64,000 nucleotides of DNA, taken from contig NC_063437.1 in the NCBI RefSeq assembly GCF_020379485.1, forward strand, positions 17,261,726 through 17,325,725. Direction: 5' to 3'. Positions 31,804 to 44,335 of the stretch are shown here, in pieces. This DNA comes from Brassica napus (taxonomy: Eukaryota; Streptophyta; Magnoliopsida; Brassicales; Brassicaceae). Both the position numbers and the translations under genes were made by a program. Below the pieces are notes generated by a model, which saw only the letters and a list, made by a program, of their open reading frames with translations, was not told the origin of the DNA and did not search any database. Position 1 is the first letter of the stretch; each line of letters begins with the position of its first letter.

Positions 31804-34800
31804 ATGGCGGCTGTTATGGTTAGTTCAGCGGGAGGGTTACTGGCAATGCTCAACGAGCCTCAGCCTTCGTTGAAGCATCATGCGCTCTCGCATCTCAACA
31901 ACTTGGTCGATCGGTTCTGGCCCGAGATCTCCACTAGCGTCCCAATCATGTAACTTTTCTTGATTTGAGAATTAGGGTTTTTTTAATTTCCCACTTGATC
32001 TGGTTTTGGTTTCTGGAGAATTGGAGAGAAAGGTTGTGGATTTGGGTTAGTTGAGCTCGATTTGTGAATGGGTCTTCTTGATTTGGGTTTATTAAGCTCA
32101 AATTTAGGAAGATTAAATGGTTAGGTTAAGGTAAAGATTGTGTTTTTATTTGATCTGATTAGCTTTAGCAAGGTTCTGTAGTGATTATTGTGTAATTGAG
32201 TTCTAACTTGTTTGCTAGTGGTATAGTTGTAGAGTCTGTGCTGGCAGAGGGAGTAGTTATTTTTGAGACTATTAGTTGTTAGATCTCTACTGTGATTTTT
32301 TTTACACCGCTTGACTAATGGGAGTTTCTGTGTGCAGTGAGAGTTTATATGAAGATGAAGAGTTCGATATGCATCAAAGACAGCTGGCTGCTTTGTTGGT
32401 GTCTAAGGTACGATCTGGCGTTTGTTTACTTAAGTGGTGTCTGGTTACAGATGATATTTGCCATATAAATGTCAGTGGAAGGATTTGTAATTGTTTCACT
32501 GAACGCATGATGGCTGTTTTTCCCCTCGGTAATTTTCTCTTGCTGATGATTGAGTCTTATCTCAGGTTTTCTACTACTTGGGCGAGCTTAATGATTCGTT
32601 GTCCTATGCCCTTGGAGCCGGACCCCAGTTTGATGTTTCTGAAGATACTGATTATGTTCATACGCTTCTAGGTGAGGATTGAGAAGCTTTTTTTTTTCTG
32701 TGCTTACTCTTTTTCTTTGTGGTTCTCTTAGTATAGTCTCTAGCTAGGGTACTGTTGACTGCAATATGTATGTAAGACAAGAACATATCAAAGTTGGATG
32801 AATGTTGCTCACTCAATGCTTCTGTTATGTTTTCAGCCAAAGCTATAGATGAATATGCCAGTCTCAGATCAAAGGCAGTCGAGTCAAATGATATGGTGGA
32901 CATTGATCCCAGGCTTGAGGCCATTGTTGAAAGAATGCTTGAAAAGTATGTATGCCTACACATCTATTTCTCTGATCATCTTAATGCCTCAGTAATTCTT
33001 ACGTATTTTTTTCTTCTGCAGATGCATCACTGATGGGAAGTATCAACAGGCCATGGGCATTGCGATAGAATGCCGGAGATTGGATAAGTTGGAGGAAGCT
33101 ATCGTAAAGAGCGATAATGTTCAGGGGACTTTAGCATATTGCATCAATGTTTCTCATTCCTTTGTTAACCGCAGAGAGTATAGACATGAGGTAAGATAAG
33201 ACTAATGGTTTCAGACTCAGAAAGTAGGTGTTCTGATACTATTGATAGAGTAGAACAGTGTGGTTCCGCTCTCATGCTTATTTTTGTCTAGCGTGTTTTA
33301 GTTTACTCGTATAGAAAGGTGATGACATCCTCGTCTATTCTTTCAGGTGCTTACTTTACTTGTTAAAGTCTACCAGCAGCTGCCTTCTCCTGATTATCTG
33401 AGCATTTGTCAATGCCTCATGTTTTTGGATGAACCACAAGGTGTTGCAAGCATATTGGAGAAGCTTCTTCGCTCAGAGAGCAAGGACGATGCTTTATTAG
33501 CGTTGCAAATTGCATTTGATCTTGTAGAGAACGAGCACCAGGCCTTTCTCTTGAGTGTTAGGGACCGCCTCCCTGCTCCCAAAACACGCATTGTAGAAAC
33601 AGTTCAGACCGTTGAAATTACTGATGCTCCAGCTGAGAATCCCTCGGGGGATGTTCAGATGGCGGATGGAGCTCCAGCTCCAACTCCAACTCCAGCCCCA
33701 GCTCCAACCATTGTGCACGAGACCGATCCAGTTGACGCTACATATGCTGAAAGGCTAACCAAGATTAAGGGAATTTTATCCGGGGAGACATCTATTCAGC
33801 TGACTCTTCAGTTTCTTTACAGCCACAACAAGTAAGTTACTGTTGAAGTTTGAATGTCTTAACACGAGATATTTTTTCTTGTAAAGTCGTTTATCTCAGG
33901 AAGTAATCATTTGCTTCGTTGATATATTGTCTTCCTGTAGGTCGGACCTGCTGATACTGAAGACAATCAAACAGTCTGTTGAGATGCGGAACAGTGTTTG
34001 CCACAGTGCTACAATATATGCTAACGCCATCATGCATGCTGGAACTACAGTGGACACTTTTCTCAGAGAGAATTTGGTAAATTTTGACTCCCACTATAAT
34101 ATTGTTCGAGGTTGATTGTGTGGGTTTAGTGTTTTTAACTCTCTTCTCATTTTTATTCATCTCTTAATTGACAGGATTGGCTAAGCAGGGCCACCAATTG
34201 GGCTAAGTTTAGTGCTACGGCGGGATTAGGTGTTATTCACAGAGGTCACCTTCAACAGGGTAGGTCATTGATGGCTCCATACCTGCCTCAGGGAGGAGCA
34301 GGTGGTGGTGGAAGTCCTTATTCGGAAGGAGGAGCTTTGTACGCCCTCGGCCTCATTCATGCAAACCATGGGGAGGGCATCAAACAGTTTCTTCGTGACA
34401 GCTTACGCAGTACCAATGTTGAGGTGATTATTTGATATCTTACTTGATATAGTCACTCTCAGTTCTCTGTCAGTCTCTTTGCTTAGAGAGTATGTATTGC
34501 GCAATGTGGATGCAGGTCATTCAACATGGAGCTTGCTTAGGTCTTGGGTTGTCAGCACTTGGGACAGCTGATGAAGAGATATATGATGATGTCAAAAGCG
34601 TGCTCTATACTGACAGCGCGGTTGCTGGTGAAGCTGCTGGCATCAGCATGGGTTTGTTGTTGGTTGGAACTGCGACTGAAAAGGCAAGTGAGATGCTCGC
34701 TTATGCTCATGAGACACAGCACGAGAAGATTATAAGGTAATGTTAAAGGGCCTTTTTTGGTGATGAGGGTCCAACATATCTTGATTTAGCATTTCACTAA

Positions 34801-36417
34801 TCAGCATTGTGGTATGCTTCTTTTAGGGGATTGGCTCTAGGCATAGCTCTTACGGTATACGGCAGGGAAGAAGGAGCCGACACTTTGATTGAGCAGATGA
34901 CGAGAGATCAAGATCCTATCATCCGTTACGGTGGCATGTACGCACTGGCATTGGCTTACAGTGGAACAGCAAACAACAAGGCAATCCGCCAGTTGCTTCA
35001 CTTTGCTGTATCTGATGTTAGTGATGATGTTAGAAGGACTGCCGTTCTGGCACTTGGATTTGTCTTGTACTCTGATCCAGAGCAGGTCAGTTTCAGCTGC
35101 TCCATTGTTACCATTAACTTCTGTTTCTTTAGTGTTTGCTTATCCTCTTTAATGGATTTCACTGATTGTCTTTTTTTTTGTCTTTACTGTAGACTCCCCG
35201 TATTGTATCTTTACTTTCTGAGTCGTACAACCCACATGTTCGCTACGGAGCGGCACTTGCAGTCGGTATTTCATGTGCAGGCACTGGCCTCAGCGAAGCA
35301 ATATCCTTGTTGGAGCCGCTTACATCAGATGTGGTTGACTTTGTTCGTCAAGGTGCTTTGATTGCAATGGCCATGGTGATGGTCCAAATCAGCGAAGCAA
35401 GCGATTCTCGTGTTGGAAAATTCAGGTTAGTACATATCCATTTCTCTTCATCATCGGGAGGTAGAGAATATTATTCGTAGACTTGAGTTTTTGTATATGT
35501 TTTTGTAGGCGCCAACTTGAGAAGATCATACTCGACAAGCACGAAGACACAATGAGCAAGATGGGAGCGATTCTGGCCTCTGGTATCCTCGATGCAGGTG
35601 GTAGGAACGTTACTATAAGATTACTCTCTAAGACCAAACATGACAAAGTCACTGCTGTTATTGGCCTCGCTGTCTTCAGCCAGTTTTGGTACTGGTACCC
35701 TCTGATCTACTTCATTAGCTTGGCCTTCTCACCAACGGCTTTCATCGGATTGAACTACGACCTTAAGGTCCCAAAGTTTGAGTTCATGTCACATGCAAAA
35801 CCGTCTTTGTTTGAGTACCCAAAGCCCACCACAGTGCCTACAGCCAATACAGCTGCCAAACTTCCAACTGCTGTTCTCTCGACCTCGGTTAAAGCCAAAG
35901 CTAGGGCTAAGAAAGATGCAGAGCAGAAAGCTAATGCTGAAAAAGCATCTGGTGCTGAAAAGCCTGTCAGTGAGAGTGGATCCGGAAAAGATAAGGAAGG
36001 AGACTCTATGCAGGTAATGTTCTAGGCTCTTATTGTGATTGATTGCCTGATCTGGTTACTTCTTTTCTTACAATCAAATTTTACTGTCAGGTTGATAGCA
36101 CAGCAACGGTGGAGAAGAAAGCTGTGGAGCCAGAGGCAGCGTTTGAGATTCTAGTAAACCCAGCTAGAGTAGTCCCGGCTCAAGAGAAATACATAAAGTT
36201 ACTTGAAGACAGCAGATACGTACCAGTGAAGCTAGCTCCATCGGGTTTTGTTCTTCTCAAGGACTTGCGTGAACACGAGCCAGAGGTTCTCTCTCTCACC
36301 GATGCACCAACTTCAACAGCTTCTCCTGCAGCTGCGGCTACACAAGGAACTACAGCCTCGGCTATGGCTGTAGATGATGAGCCACAACCTCCACAGGCCT
36401 TCGAATACGCTACCTGA
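31804..36417 (+). CDS. RPN2A: 26S proteasome regulatory subunit RPN2A
   Basis: Thirteen exons (31804-31949, 32338-32407, 32566-32671, 32837-32945, 33022-33190, 33347-33831, 33941-34076, 34175-34423, 34516-34736, 34827-35085, 35193-35425, 35509-36013, 36091-36417) with consensus borders join to 3015 nt, 1004 aa, the family length. The start is [18 protein letters not shown]. An N-terminal helical rod is followed by the toroid of PC repeats ([73 protein letters not shown]). A charged [14 protein letters not shown] stretch and the conserved end [16 protein letters not shown] .. FVLLKDL follow. The protein is the largest scaffold of the 19S base and docks ubiquitin receptors and RPN1/RPN13 in nucleus and cytosol. 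A Pro/Ala-rich insert ([10 protein letters not shown]) near residue 310 varies between relatives. No damage was found. Confidence 0.95.
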
Positions 36418-37931
36418 TTTTAGTTTCTCTTAAAATTAGTGGGAATTTGTTGTTGGTTCTTGTTTGAAATGCAAACGCTGAGGAAAGAGACGCAGAATCT
36501 TTGAACTTTTGGTACTTCTTGTCATTTGAAATTGGAATCAAGTTCAACTGCTATCTTGTGGTCGTTTCGTGTAATGATATTTTGAACTTAAGTTTTTGTG
36601 TCATTTTGTTTTCATATGGCTCAGTCAAATATCTAACTTCTACAACACTGTTAACTGAATATTATTGGAACAGTCTCTTCTTAAAGCGTTTAATTCATGT
36701 AGTAATATAAATCAATTATATAACTATATATTTTATAAAAAAATAAACCGCTAACAAAATGATAAATAACTCCAAAGTTTCTTGATTTTTGTAATGTTTT
36801 TCCATCAAGAAATTATTTTGTTCTTTCTTTGAATTGTTTCTCTTTCTGATACGAGTACAGTGGCAGGAGAAGAAGAAGTGCAGGAAGAAGAAGAAGAAGC
36901 TATCATTGAACCAAACCGACGCACATTGAACCGGAGGAAGATTCCTAACCGGAAGTATTTGAATTATTAATTATTTGAGCTATTGTCTAATTTCTTGTTT
37001 ATTGTTGATAAGAAGAGACTTGATCTCCTTGTGTTGAGGAACCAACTCTTCCACTTTTCCATTTTCATGTTAGTGGGAGTTATGACTCCATCTAGGTTGT
37101 TTACGTTTTCTATTTAAACAAATAAAAAAAAGACAAAAAGGTATGTCAATCCTACCAACAAAACATTGCGTCTTTTACGTTTAACTCTTGAAGCTATATC
37201 TGGGACCATCACTTTCTCTAGTAAATAACCGGTAAATGTGTGTAAGAACTGGCATTCATAAATTAATGAAATAACATAAATATAATATAGTAAAAGATGG
37301 AATATATTCATTCTTCATCAAATTTATTTTGTCTATTTGTTTATGGAATTGATGGAATGACTATTTCATTCCATTTAAATTAAATGGTAAAAAATATTTT
37401 AGAATTGATGGAATAAGTCATTTCATTCTAAATATTGATAATGTCACCAATAATAATAATTATGTTTTAATGTGTTAGTTATCTAGTGTTTAGGTCTTTC
37501 TTTATTGGTATTATTTTATTTGTCAAAGATATTAAAACATTTGAGTTTGGAATGATTGTATCAATATAAGCTTGACGTGTTTCATTAGATAATATCACTA
37601 ACCATATCTATATAAAATTCTCTAAAATATTAGGACCAGTGGACCATGTCATTTTATATTCTGACACATCATACATGTGGTGTAATGCAAAAAAAAAAAA
37701 AGCATATGAAACCATATTAATTGATCTTTTCCCCATTCGTTATTCATAAAATTAACTTATCTAAGTTGTATCCCTTCTATTTAAAACTAGTTGATGCACA
37801 GAGAAAACAAATTAAAGATTCATATGTCCACCAAGTGGAAGAACATTCTTTTTATTTTTCTCTACAACAACTCAACGTTTGTATCTTATTTCACGAAATA
37901 GACTTTTGTTTCTCCATCATCAAGTAAGATA
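36418..37931. other. intergenic region RPN2A to GT47
   Basis: AT-rich. At 36860-36972 a GAA-rich open stretch encodes GEEEVQEEEEEAIIEP followed by NRRTLNRRKIPNRKYL and a stop; it has no start and may be the relic of a protein end. At 37350-37430 the word tggaatga and its complement tcattcca recur, including one perfect 8-bp inverted pair 5 bp apart. No gene is supported. Confidence 0.4.
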
Positions 37932-39356
37932 ATGAAGAAATTCAATTCAAGAAAGAGAAAGGTTGTGAGGAAACAATCTCCAAATCTTTTGATATACATC
38001 TTACCAACACTTGTGTTCTGTGTAATCTTTGTCCCTCACATCAATCAAACCGTAACCTATCTCTTTCCTTCCGACCAAGAAACCCTAAATCTCACTCTAA
38101 AGATTAAACAAGGAGAAACAGATACTTGCACTGGAAGATATGTCTATATCCACAATCTCCCCAGTAGATTCAATGATGATCTGATCGAGAGTTGTGAATC
38201 ATATGCCGGGTTACGCAATAAGTGTAAGTACCTGGTTAACTCTGGCTTCGGTCCACCGATCTTGGAGGATGATCATAACCACACAACTAGAGTATTAACC
38301 ACCGAGACTGGTTCTTGGCACTCAACCAATCAGTTCATGCTTGAGGTTATCTTCAGAGAGAAGATGAGACACTATGAGTGTTTGACCAACGATTCCTCCC
38401 TTTCTTCTGCGGTCTTCGTCCCGTTCTACGCTGGATTCGACGTGAGACGCTTTTGGGTATACAACGTGAAGCTTAGAGATGAACTCGGTGAAGATCTAGC
38501 TCAATGGCTTAGGGAGAGACCTGAGTGGAAGAAAATGTATGGACAAGATCACTTCTTTGTCACGGGACGGGTTGGTCGGGATTTCAGAAGGGTGTCTGAT
38601 CTAGATTCAGACTGGGGGAACAATCTGATGCGCTTGCCTGAATTTGAGAACATGACTATGTTATCTATCGAGACAAATTCTTGTAGCAACGAGTTTGCGG
38701 TTCCTTATCCAACTTACTTCCATCCAAAGACCAGAACCGAGGTTGAGACATGGCAAATGCAAGTGCGAACGGTTCAGAGACGATACTTGTTCTCATTCGT
38801 TGGAGCTCCAAGGCCGGAGATGGACGAATCTATAAGAGGAGAGGTTATAAAACAGTGCCTTGCATCACAAGAAAGATGCATGTTTCTTAACTGTGACACA
38901 CCAAGTAAAGATTGTGGTAACCCGGTTAAGGTAGTGGAAGTGTTTCAAGATTCAATTTTCTGTTTACAACCATCAGGAGATACACCTACAAGGAGATCAA
39001 CGTTTGATTCGGTTTTAGCCGGTTGTATACCGGTTTTCTTTAGCCTCGATTCGGTTCAGTACAAGTGGCATTTCCCGGTTGATCATACCAAATATTCGGT
39101 TTACATTTCGGAAGAAGATGTGAGAGATGGTAAGGTTAGTATTGAGAAGATATTGAGTATGATTAGTGAAGAAGAGATTTTGAGTATGAGGAATGAGGTT
39201 GAGAAGATCATACCGAAGATTATCTATGCTAAACCGGGGGCTCTTGGACCGGAGAAGATTGAAGATGCGTTTGAAATTGCGGTGAGTAGGGTTCTTGAGA
39301 GAGTGTCATCATTATTCAAGAATCAAGATAATGACCAAAATCTAGCAATGACATAA
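37932..39356 (+). CDS. GT47 exostosin-family glycosyltransferase, MUR3-like xyloglucan galactosyltransferase group
   Basis: Single-exon ORF, 474 aa. This is type II membrane topology: a basic N-terminus (KKFNSRKRKVVRKQ) and one signal-anchor (residues 19-35, LLIYILPTLVFCVIFVP), then the lumenal catalytic domain opening with CTGRYVYIHNLPSRFNDDL. GT47-A hallmarks follow: ETGSWHSTNQFMLEVIF, AVFVPFYAGFDV, RYLFSFVGAPRP, and the nucleotide-sugar region FCLQPSGDTPTRRSTFDSVL (342-361) with AGCIPVFF. Family role: Golgi transfer of galactose or a related sugar onto xyloglucan side chains. A. thaliana has two tandem members here (At2g32740/At2g32750, from memory); one copy is present in this window, so I give no symbol. 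Intact. Confidence 0.9.
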   Translation: MKKFNSRKRKVVRKQSPNLLIYILPTLVFCVIFVPHINQTVTYLFPSDQETLNLTLKIKQGETDTCTGRYVYIHNLPSRFNDDLIESCESYAGLRNKCKYLVNSGFGPPILEDDHNHTTRVLTTETGSWHSTNQFMLEVIFREKMRHYECLTNDSSLSSAVFVPFYAGFDVRRFWVYNVKLRDELGEDLAQWLRERPEWKKMYGQDHFFVTGRVGRDFRRVSDLDSDWGNNLMRLPEFENMTMLSIETNSCSNEFAVPYPTYFHPKTRTEVETWQMQVRTVQRRYLFSFVGAPRPEMDESIRGEVIKQCLASQERCMFLNCDTPSKDCGNPVKVVEVFQDSIFCLQPSGDTPTRRSTFDSVLAGCIPVFFSLDSVQYKWHFPVDHTKYSVYISEEDVRDGKVSIEKILSMISEEEILSMRNEVEKIIPKIIYAKPGALGPEKIEDAFEIAVSRVLERVSSLFKNQDNDQNLAMT

Positions 39357-39882
39357 ATGGTTCATAATATATATTTTTTAAATGCCTTTTGCTACTAAAA
39401 TAAAAATCTTCATTCAAAAGAATAATATAATTTCCTTACAATTAATATACATAAATGGTTCACAAGAGTGATAAAATCTCTCTTTCTTCTTTTTCAAAAT
39501 TTTCTTATTTATTACATATAATAATAATTATATTGTTATTTTTTAATAGAGATCTTTATTTTTTAAAAAAATATAGAGATATACATTAGAAATGATCTAA
39601 ATCGAATTGTAAATTTGCTCTAAATGGAATTCTAAATTAAGATAGATAGTTGCAACATGACTCTTTCCACTTCCTGAGTTGCATGATTGAGATTTCCAAA
39701 TTTGATTAGACAATAAGAACACGATAACCGCTCGAAATCGAAATAACCGGTAGGAAAAGTATTGGTTTGGCACAAACAACTTTTGGTTAAAAGAAGAATC
39801 ATGCTTTTCAGTTAAATCGTGGATCCAACGGTCCGTAACTGGTCTTTACCAAATACCCGCCCGTAAAGATCCGACCCGGTAG

Positions 39883-39920
<38 letters not shown>

Positions 39921-40186
39921 CTAACTTCAAAAAAAAAAAAATCTGCGAAAACTGAAAAGAAAAATTCAGAGAACGAATCAAGCCTGAGAAGCTTCTTCAG
40001 CCTGCATAATTTGATCTCTCATTCGTTTTGCCTTCGTAAATTGAACCAATCATCGCCGATTGATTCAGTTCTCTCATCCGATTCCGATCAGTGTAATTAG
40101 GGATTTGTGATTATTCTAATCCGATCCATCGTGGTGATGAAATTCGAAGACTTGATTCCGTTGCGTAGCTTCCGAGACAATTGTTG
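39357..40186. other. intergenic region and VPS38 5' leader
   Basis: No gene is seen. A TC microsatellite of about 17 units occupies 39885-39918, probably just upstream of or within the VPS38 5' UTR. Confidence 0.5.
39885..39918. repeat. (TC)n microsatellite
   Basis: An uninterrupted TC dinucleotide run of about 34 bp upstream of VPS38. CT-rich leaders are common in Arabidopsis promoters, and a tract like this is length-polymorphic. Confidence 0.85.
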
Positions 40187-42455
40187 ATGGAAAGAGAAAC
40201 GGAGCCAAGCTCTTCGACAAAGCTGAGAAGAGGCGATCGAGAAGAAGAAGATGTGAAGGTTATCGAGTGGGAAGAATTCGACAATGAGCTCACTCGGTTA
40301 TGGAGTCTTTCCTCTGCTCTGAAGTTAGCCACAGAGAAGAAGCTAACCTTACAGCCAAAACTCGAGTCTCTCATTCAGGTTTCTTTCTCTTACCCATGTG
40401 TTGTCCTTTTTGAGCTTGTCTGGTTTTGATTTGAAAGCATCAGTGTTTGGCATTGTATTAAGGAGTGTTGATGAATCTTAGCTAGAAACTCATTCAAAGC
40501 TATGACCTTTTTGTTGTTGAGTGTTATTGTTTTCGATGCATTGCTTAGTTACCGTTTGAGACTTTCACTGTAAGAGGTTTATTGTGAGGACCGGAGCTAC
40601 TGGCCTTATGTTGTCTGGTCTGAAAGCATTAATCTTTATTTAGTGGCATTGTCTTAAAGCTATTTTAATGAGGACCAGTTGTGTGGTTATTACACCGAAG
40701 CTATGGTCTTTTGTTGTGTAGTCGTATTGTTTTTGATGCATTAATTGGTTAGCGTTCGAGGCTTTATTGTGATGCATCTTGCTTTTATTATCTCTTACGT
40801 TGTCTACTCGATGAGCTTTAATTGATTAGCCCGCGGATTAGCGGGCGGCTAAATTTCGGGCAGGTTAGTGCTGAATCATTGAGACGTACTAATGAGCTTG
40901 AAGAGATGCGTCAGAGGCTGGAAGCAAAGAAATTGATGGTTGACAAGACGTCAGTTACTTGCAAAGTTACTGAGCAGGATGTTAAAAAGAAAGAGGATGA
41001 TCTCAGTGCAGAGGTTAGGTCTTTGCTTGTAGGCGGCACAACCCTTTCCATCGCTAAAACCAAATTGCAGGTAATAATCATTTTCTTAGAGAGGCAAATG
41101 CATCATATTGGACTATGGTGTTTGGCTATTTGTGTGTGGTGTGTCTATTTTCGTTTTTCAGCTTAAGTTTTCTTCATTCAACTGTCTCGTTGTTCTATTA
41201 TGAGTAAATGATTTGATGACAGTTGTCTCAAGAAAGCAAACTGGTTTTCTGATATAGGTTCTCCTTGCTTTGATCAACTGATGAATGGTTGAATCGTAGA
41301 TGATTTATTTAAGCTTTCTTTTTTCTGTTGCAGGAGTCAAACTGCCAACTAGAAGGAGAGAGTGGTTATTCTCATCTAAAAACTGTAACGAATAAGCTTA
41401 GGAAGAGGCAGCAGTATATGGTATCTCAAGTTTCATTTATCTACCCTTTGAAGATCGAGGCTGGACCTTCGCAAGACCAGGAACTGGAATCATTTCCAGG
41501 TGGCAGTAGATTAGGTCAGTTGTGTATTTTCACTCTTAAAAGCTTACTATAAGAAGTAAGAAGATAGATTTTGATGAGAACGAGACCAACTCCTTTACAT
41601 CTTCCAGTGCACGCCTTTTGTTGTCGTTAGTGTTTGAAAAGAAGTTTTTTTAGTGCAGCATCTAACCTTCTTGACTTGTTTATATCTTGTCTATGGCTTT
41701 AGTAGGGACTAAGCCTGTGAGTCAAGGATCCGTGAGAATTCTGGGGTTGCCTTTTAGTATGGCCCCATTTACAAAGATGAGCTTCTTCACTGACAAGAAA
41801 GAAGTTCAGAAGTCGGCAACTGCCCTAGGATATGTAGCTCATGTATGTTCCGTTCTCTTTTCTCACTACCTATATAGGCATTAAAACTTTCTTCATACTT
41901 CAATTTTTCTGTGTGCGGCCTTATATTTGTTGTGCATTCTAAGAAACGAACCTTATTTGGTTTTGAAGTTCTTGATAGAAAGTACTAAAGGCTTCTTGCT
42001 TTGATTTTGCAGGCCGTTTCTCTGTTAGCTCCTTACTTGGGAGTGCCTATTCGTTATCCTTTGCGCTTAGGTGGTTCCAAAACATATATTCGGGACTATG
42101 CGCCTTACATTGAGCCTTCAGCCTCTGATATGTCTCCAGTTTCCACACTTTCCGAAAATGCTAAATTTGTAGAGTTCCCTCTGTTTCTGGATGGTCAAGA
42201 TACAACTCGAGCTGCTTATGCTGTCTTCTTATTAAACAAGGTTAGTTAAAAGAAAGTTCTGTAGTTTTTTGTTCCTCTTGGTTATTCTTGAAAGCTCATT
42301 TACTTCTCCCTTCAACTAACCATAGTATCACATCACAGAACATCGAGCAACTCTTGAACTTTGTTGGAGAAAGTAGTCTAGGACCACGTCAGGTTCTAGC
42401 TAACCTCAAGGAGCTGATCAGGATCATCCAGTCGCCAGATTATATATATTCTTGA
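40187..42455 (+). CDS. VPS38: VPS38 / UVRAG-like subunit of the class III PI3-kinase complex
   Basis: Six exons (40187-40378, 40864-41070, 41334-41514, 41706-41842, 42013-42240, 42339-42455) join to 1062 nt, 353 aa. I take the ATG at 40187 ([17 protein letters not shown]). The N-terminal third is predicted coiled coil ([40 protein letters not shown]). The C-terminal part has the conserved [49 protein letters not shown] and the end [20 protein letters not shown]. In plants VPS38 works with VPS34, VPS15 and ATG6 to make PI3P on endosomes for vacuolar sorting. Exon 2 could alternatively begin further upstream (open to 40822), but the family sequence [16 protein letters not shown] supports 40864. 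Confidence 0.9.
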
Positions 42456-43148
42456 TGATGATGATGACGACAAAATAAGGATGATGATCGGATATTCAAC
42501 ACTGTTAGTCTCCTCTTGTAGATGGATCCATTCCTTCTCAGATCTCACACAGATTCAGTGTCTCTTACATCTTCTCAAGACAACACTTTGTGGAAGTTAA
42601 AAAAGGTCAGATTATTTATTCGTTAGAGAAGGTTTAGACATGGACATTCACTTTAGGATGAGACTCCTCTCTCTAGGTGTGATGTTATTGAAGACTTGAA
42701 GTGGAGAATAAACGAAAGCTTAGTCTAGTTTCTTATAAGTTCTAACAGATGTATCTCATTTTTGTTTTGTTTTTCCCCCTTTTTGTATCATTTGAAATAT
42801 GTTTGAATTTGTACTTTTATGAGCATTTTTCATGTGACTCGTACAAGTTTCAACGCACTGTTGAATGTTGGGATGTGTAACAATGCATGATGTTGATGAC
42901 TCAAAGGCAACAACAAAACACAAGACCAAGGGTAAAAAGGGAAAAGTAAAAAAGAGAGAATGGTGGACCAATAGTAAACTTGTGCGAGGATCGTCCTTTA
43001 ATGCTCAAAAGCTCTCTTTAACTTTCCTCAGCATCTCACTTTTCTTTTTACGCTGCTCTCTCTCTCTAAAAACCAAGAAACCTCTAAATTAGAGTACAGA
43101 GATAAGGTTTGTTCACTCTTTTAGTTCACTTTTAGTGTTGACACAACA
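42456..43148. other. VPS38 3' region and SUMO5-like promoter
   Basis: No gene is supported. This is UTR and spacer, with a CT-rich leader near 43040-43075. Confidence 0.45.
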
Positions 43149-43825
43149 ATGGTGAGTTCCTCAACGACGATCTCTGCTTCTACTGCATCAAAGTCTCGAT
43201 CTCTTACTCCCCAAAGGAAGATTACACTCAAGGTCAAGACCCAACAGGTCTCTTTCTCTCTGCATCTTCTCAAGATAGCTGCCCTGAGATTTTAGTGTTC
43301 GGTGTTCTCTTTCCTTAAATAGAAACTTCTCTTATGCTCTTGCTCCTGCTCGATCTGGCTAACTTTCCTTAAACAGAAGAATATCACCTTCTATGCTTTT
43401 TTGAAGTTAAAAGAATAGTGGTTACAACATTTTGTTTTAAAAAATTCTTGATATTATTTAGAAACTCTATTATTTATAACAAGAACTAAATTGAAACTCT
43501 CACATGTGTTTTAAACAAGGATGGAAGAGAGGATGTTTATAAGATTGGTTATAATGCACATATGAAGAAACTGATGGATGCATGCTGCACCAAGAGAAAC
43601 TTTGAGAAAGACACTGTCAGATTCATCTTCGGTCGTAAAGAGCTCAAGCCACGACAAACTCCTGCTCAGGTTCCTTTTTTAAATTTAAAATTTCACCCTC
43701 CCCTACCCATTTTTAATCCTTGTAATTTTTGCGGATTCAAGGTTAATTAATATAATTGTTTATCACAGCTGATGATGGAAGAAGGAGATATCATTGATCT
43801 TGTCACCGAACAAGGTGGTGGCTAA
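43149..43825 (+). CDS. SUMO5: divergent small ubiquitin-like modifier (SUMO5-like)
   Basis: Three exons (43149-43247, 43520-43669, 43769-43825) join to 306 nt, 101 aa. A Ser/Thr-rich tail (MVSSSTTISASTASKSRSLT) precedes the ubiquitin-like fold: KITLKVKTQQDGREDVYKIG, AHMKKLMDACCTKRNF, VRFIFGRKELKPRQTPAQ, and LMMEEGDIIDLVTEQGGG then stop. It ends at the Gly tail, so little or no propeptide remains to be trimmed by a SUMO protease. The family conjugates to lysines through the SAE1/2 and SCE1 enzymes. SUMO5 is a weakly expressed, divergent isoform; position after VPS38 supports the name. Frame is intact, with a conserved acceptor before each exon. Confidence 0.85.
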
Positions 43826-44335
43826 TCTCGCCGGAACAAGGAAGATATTTTTAGGCCTTTTTTAGTTTAAAAGACTTTTTAAACTATTAAACAATTTCAT
43901 TATTAGACTTGTAATTTCTGGTTTGTAGTTGCTGTTGCATCTTATTATCTGAAACGTTGTTGTCCGGTTGATTTTAGTTCGTATTGTCGAGGAAATTAAT
44001 AACAGTCAGTTTTCTCTATCTCTCGGTAGTTGTGGTTTGAATAATTAAATTTTCAGAACAGGAATATTGATACCCGAACAAATCTCTGTCTCTTTATCGT
44101 ACAGCTCTAACTTTGACTTCTTACGTTTACATTCATGTGGATTTTTTTTTTTGGTCAAATACATTCATGTGGATTATGTGATTAGTTTTGTTTGAAAACA
44201 TATATAAGTTACACAAACTATGATCTTTGTTACTACTCGAGAAATTTCAACATTTCTTTAACCGGTGTACCAAGTTTCTGGTTAAATTGGTGAAAATGTA
44301 GAACACAAAAACGAGTTGAAGAAACATATTACTAA
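43826..44335. other. SUMO5-like 3' flank
   Basis: No gene is seen. At 44138-44175 the word acattcatgtggatt occurs twice within 30 bp (ttacattcatgtggattttttttttggtcaaat then acattcatgtggatta), a small local duplication. Confidence 0.45.

Noticed and set aside
37340..37440. Recurring tggaatga/tcattcca words as a possible MITE
   Set aside because: One 8-bp inverted pair only; no termini or target duplication are visible.
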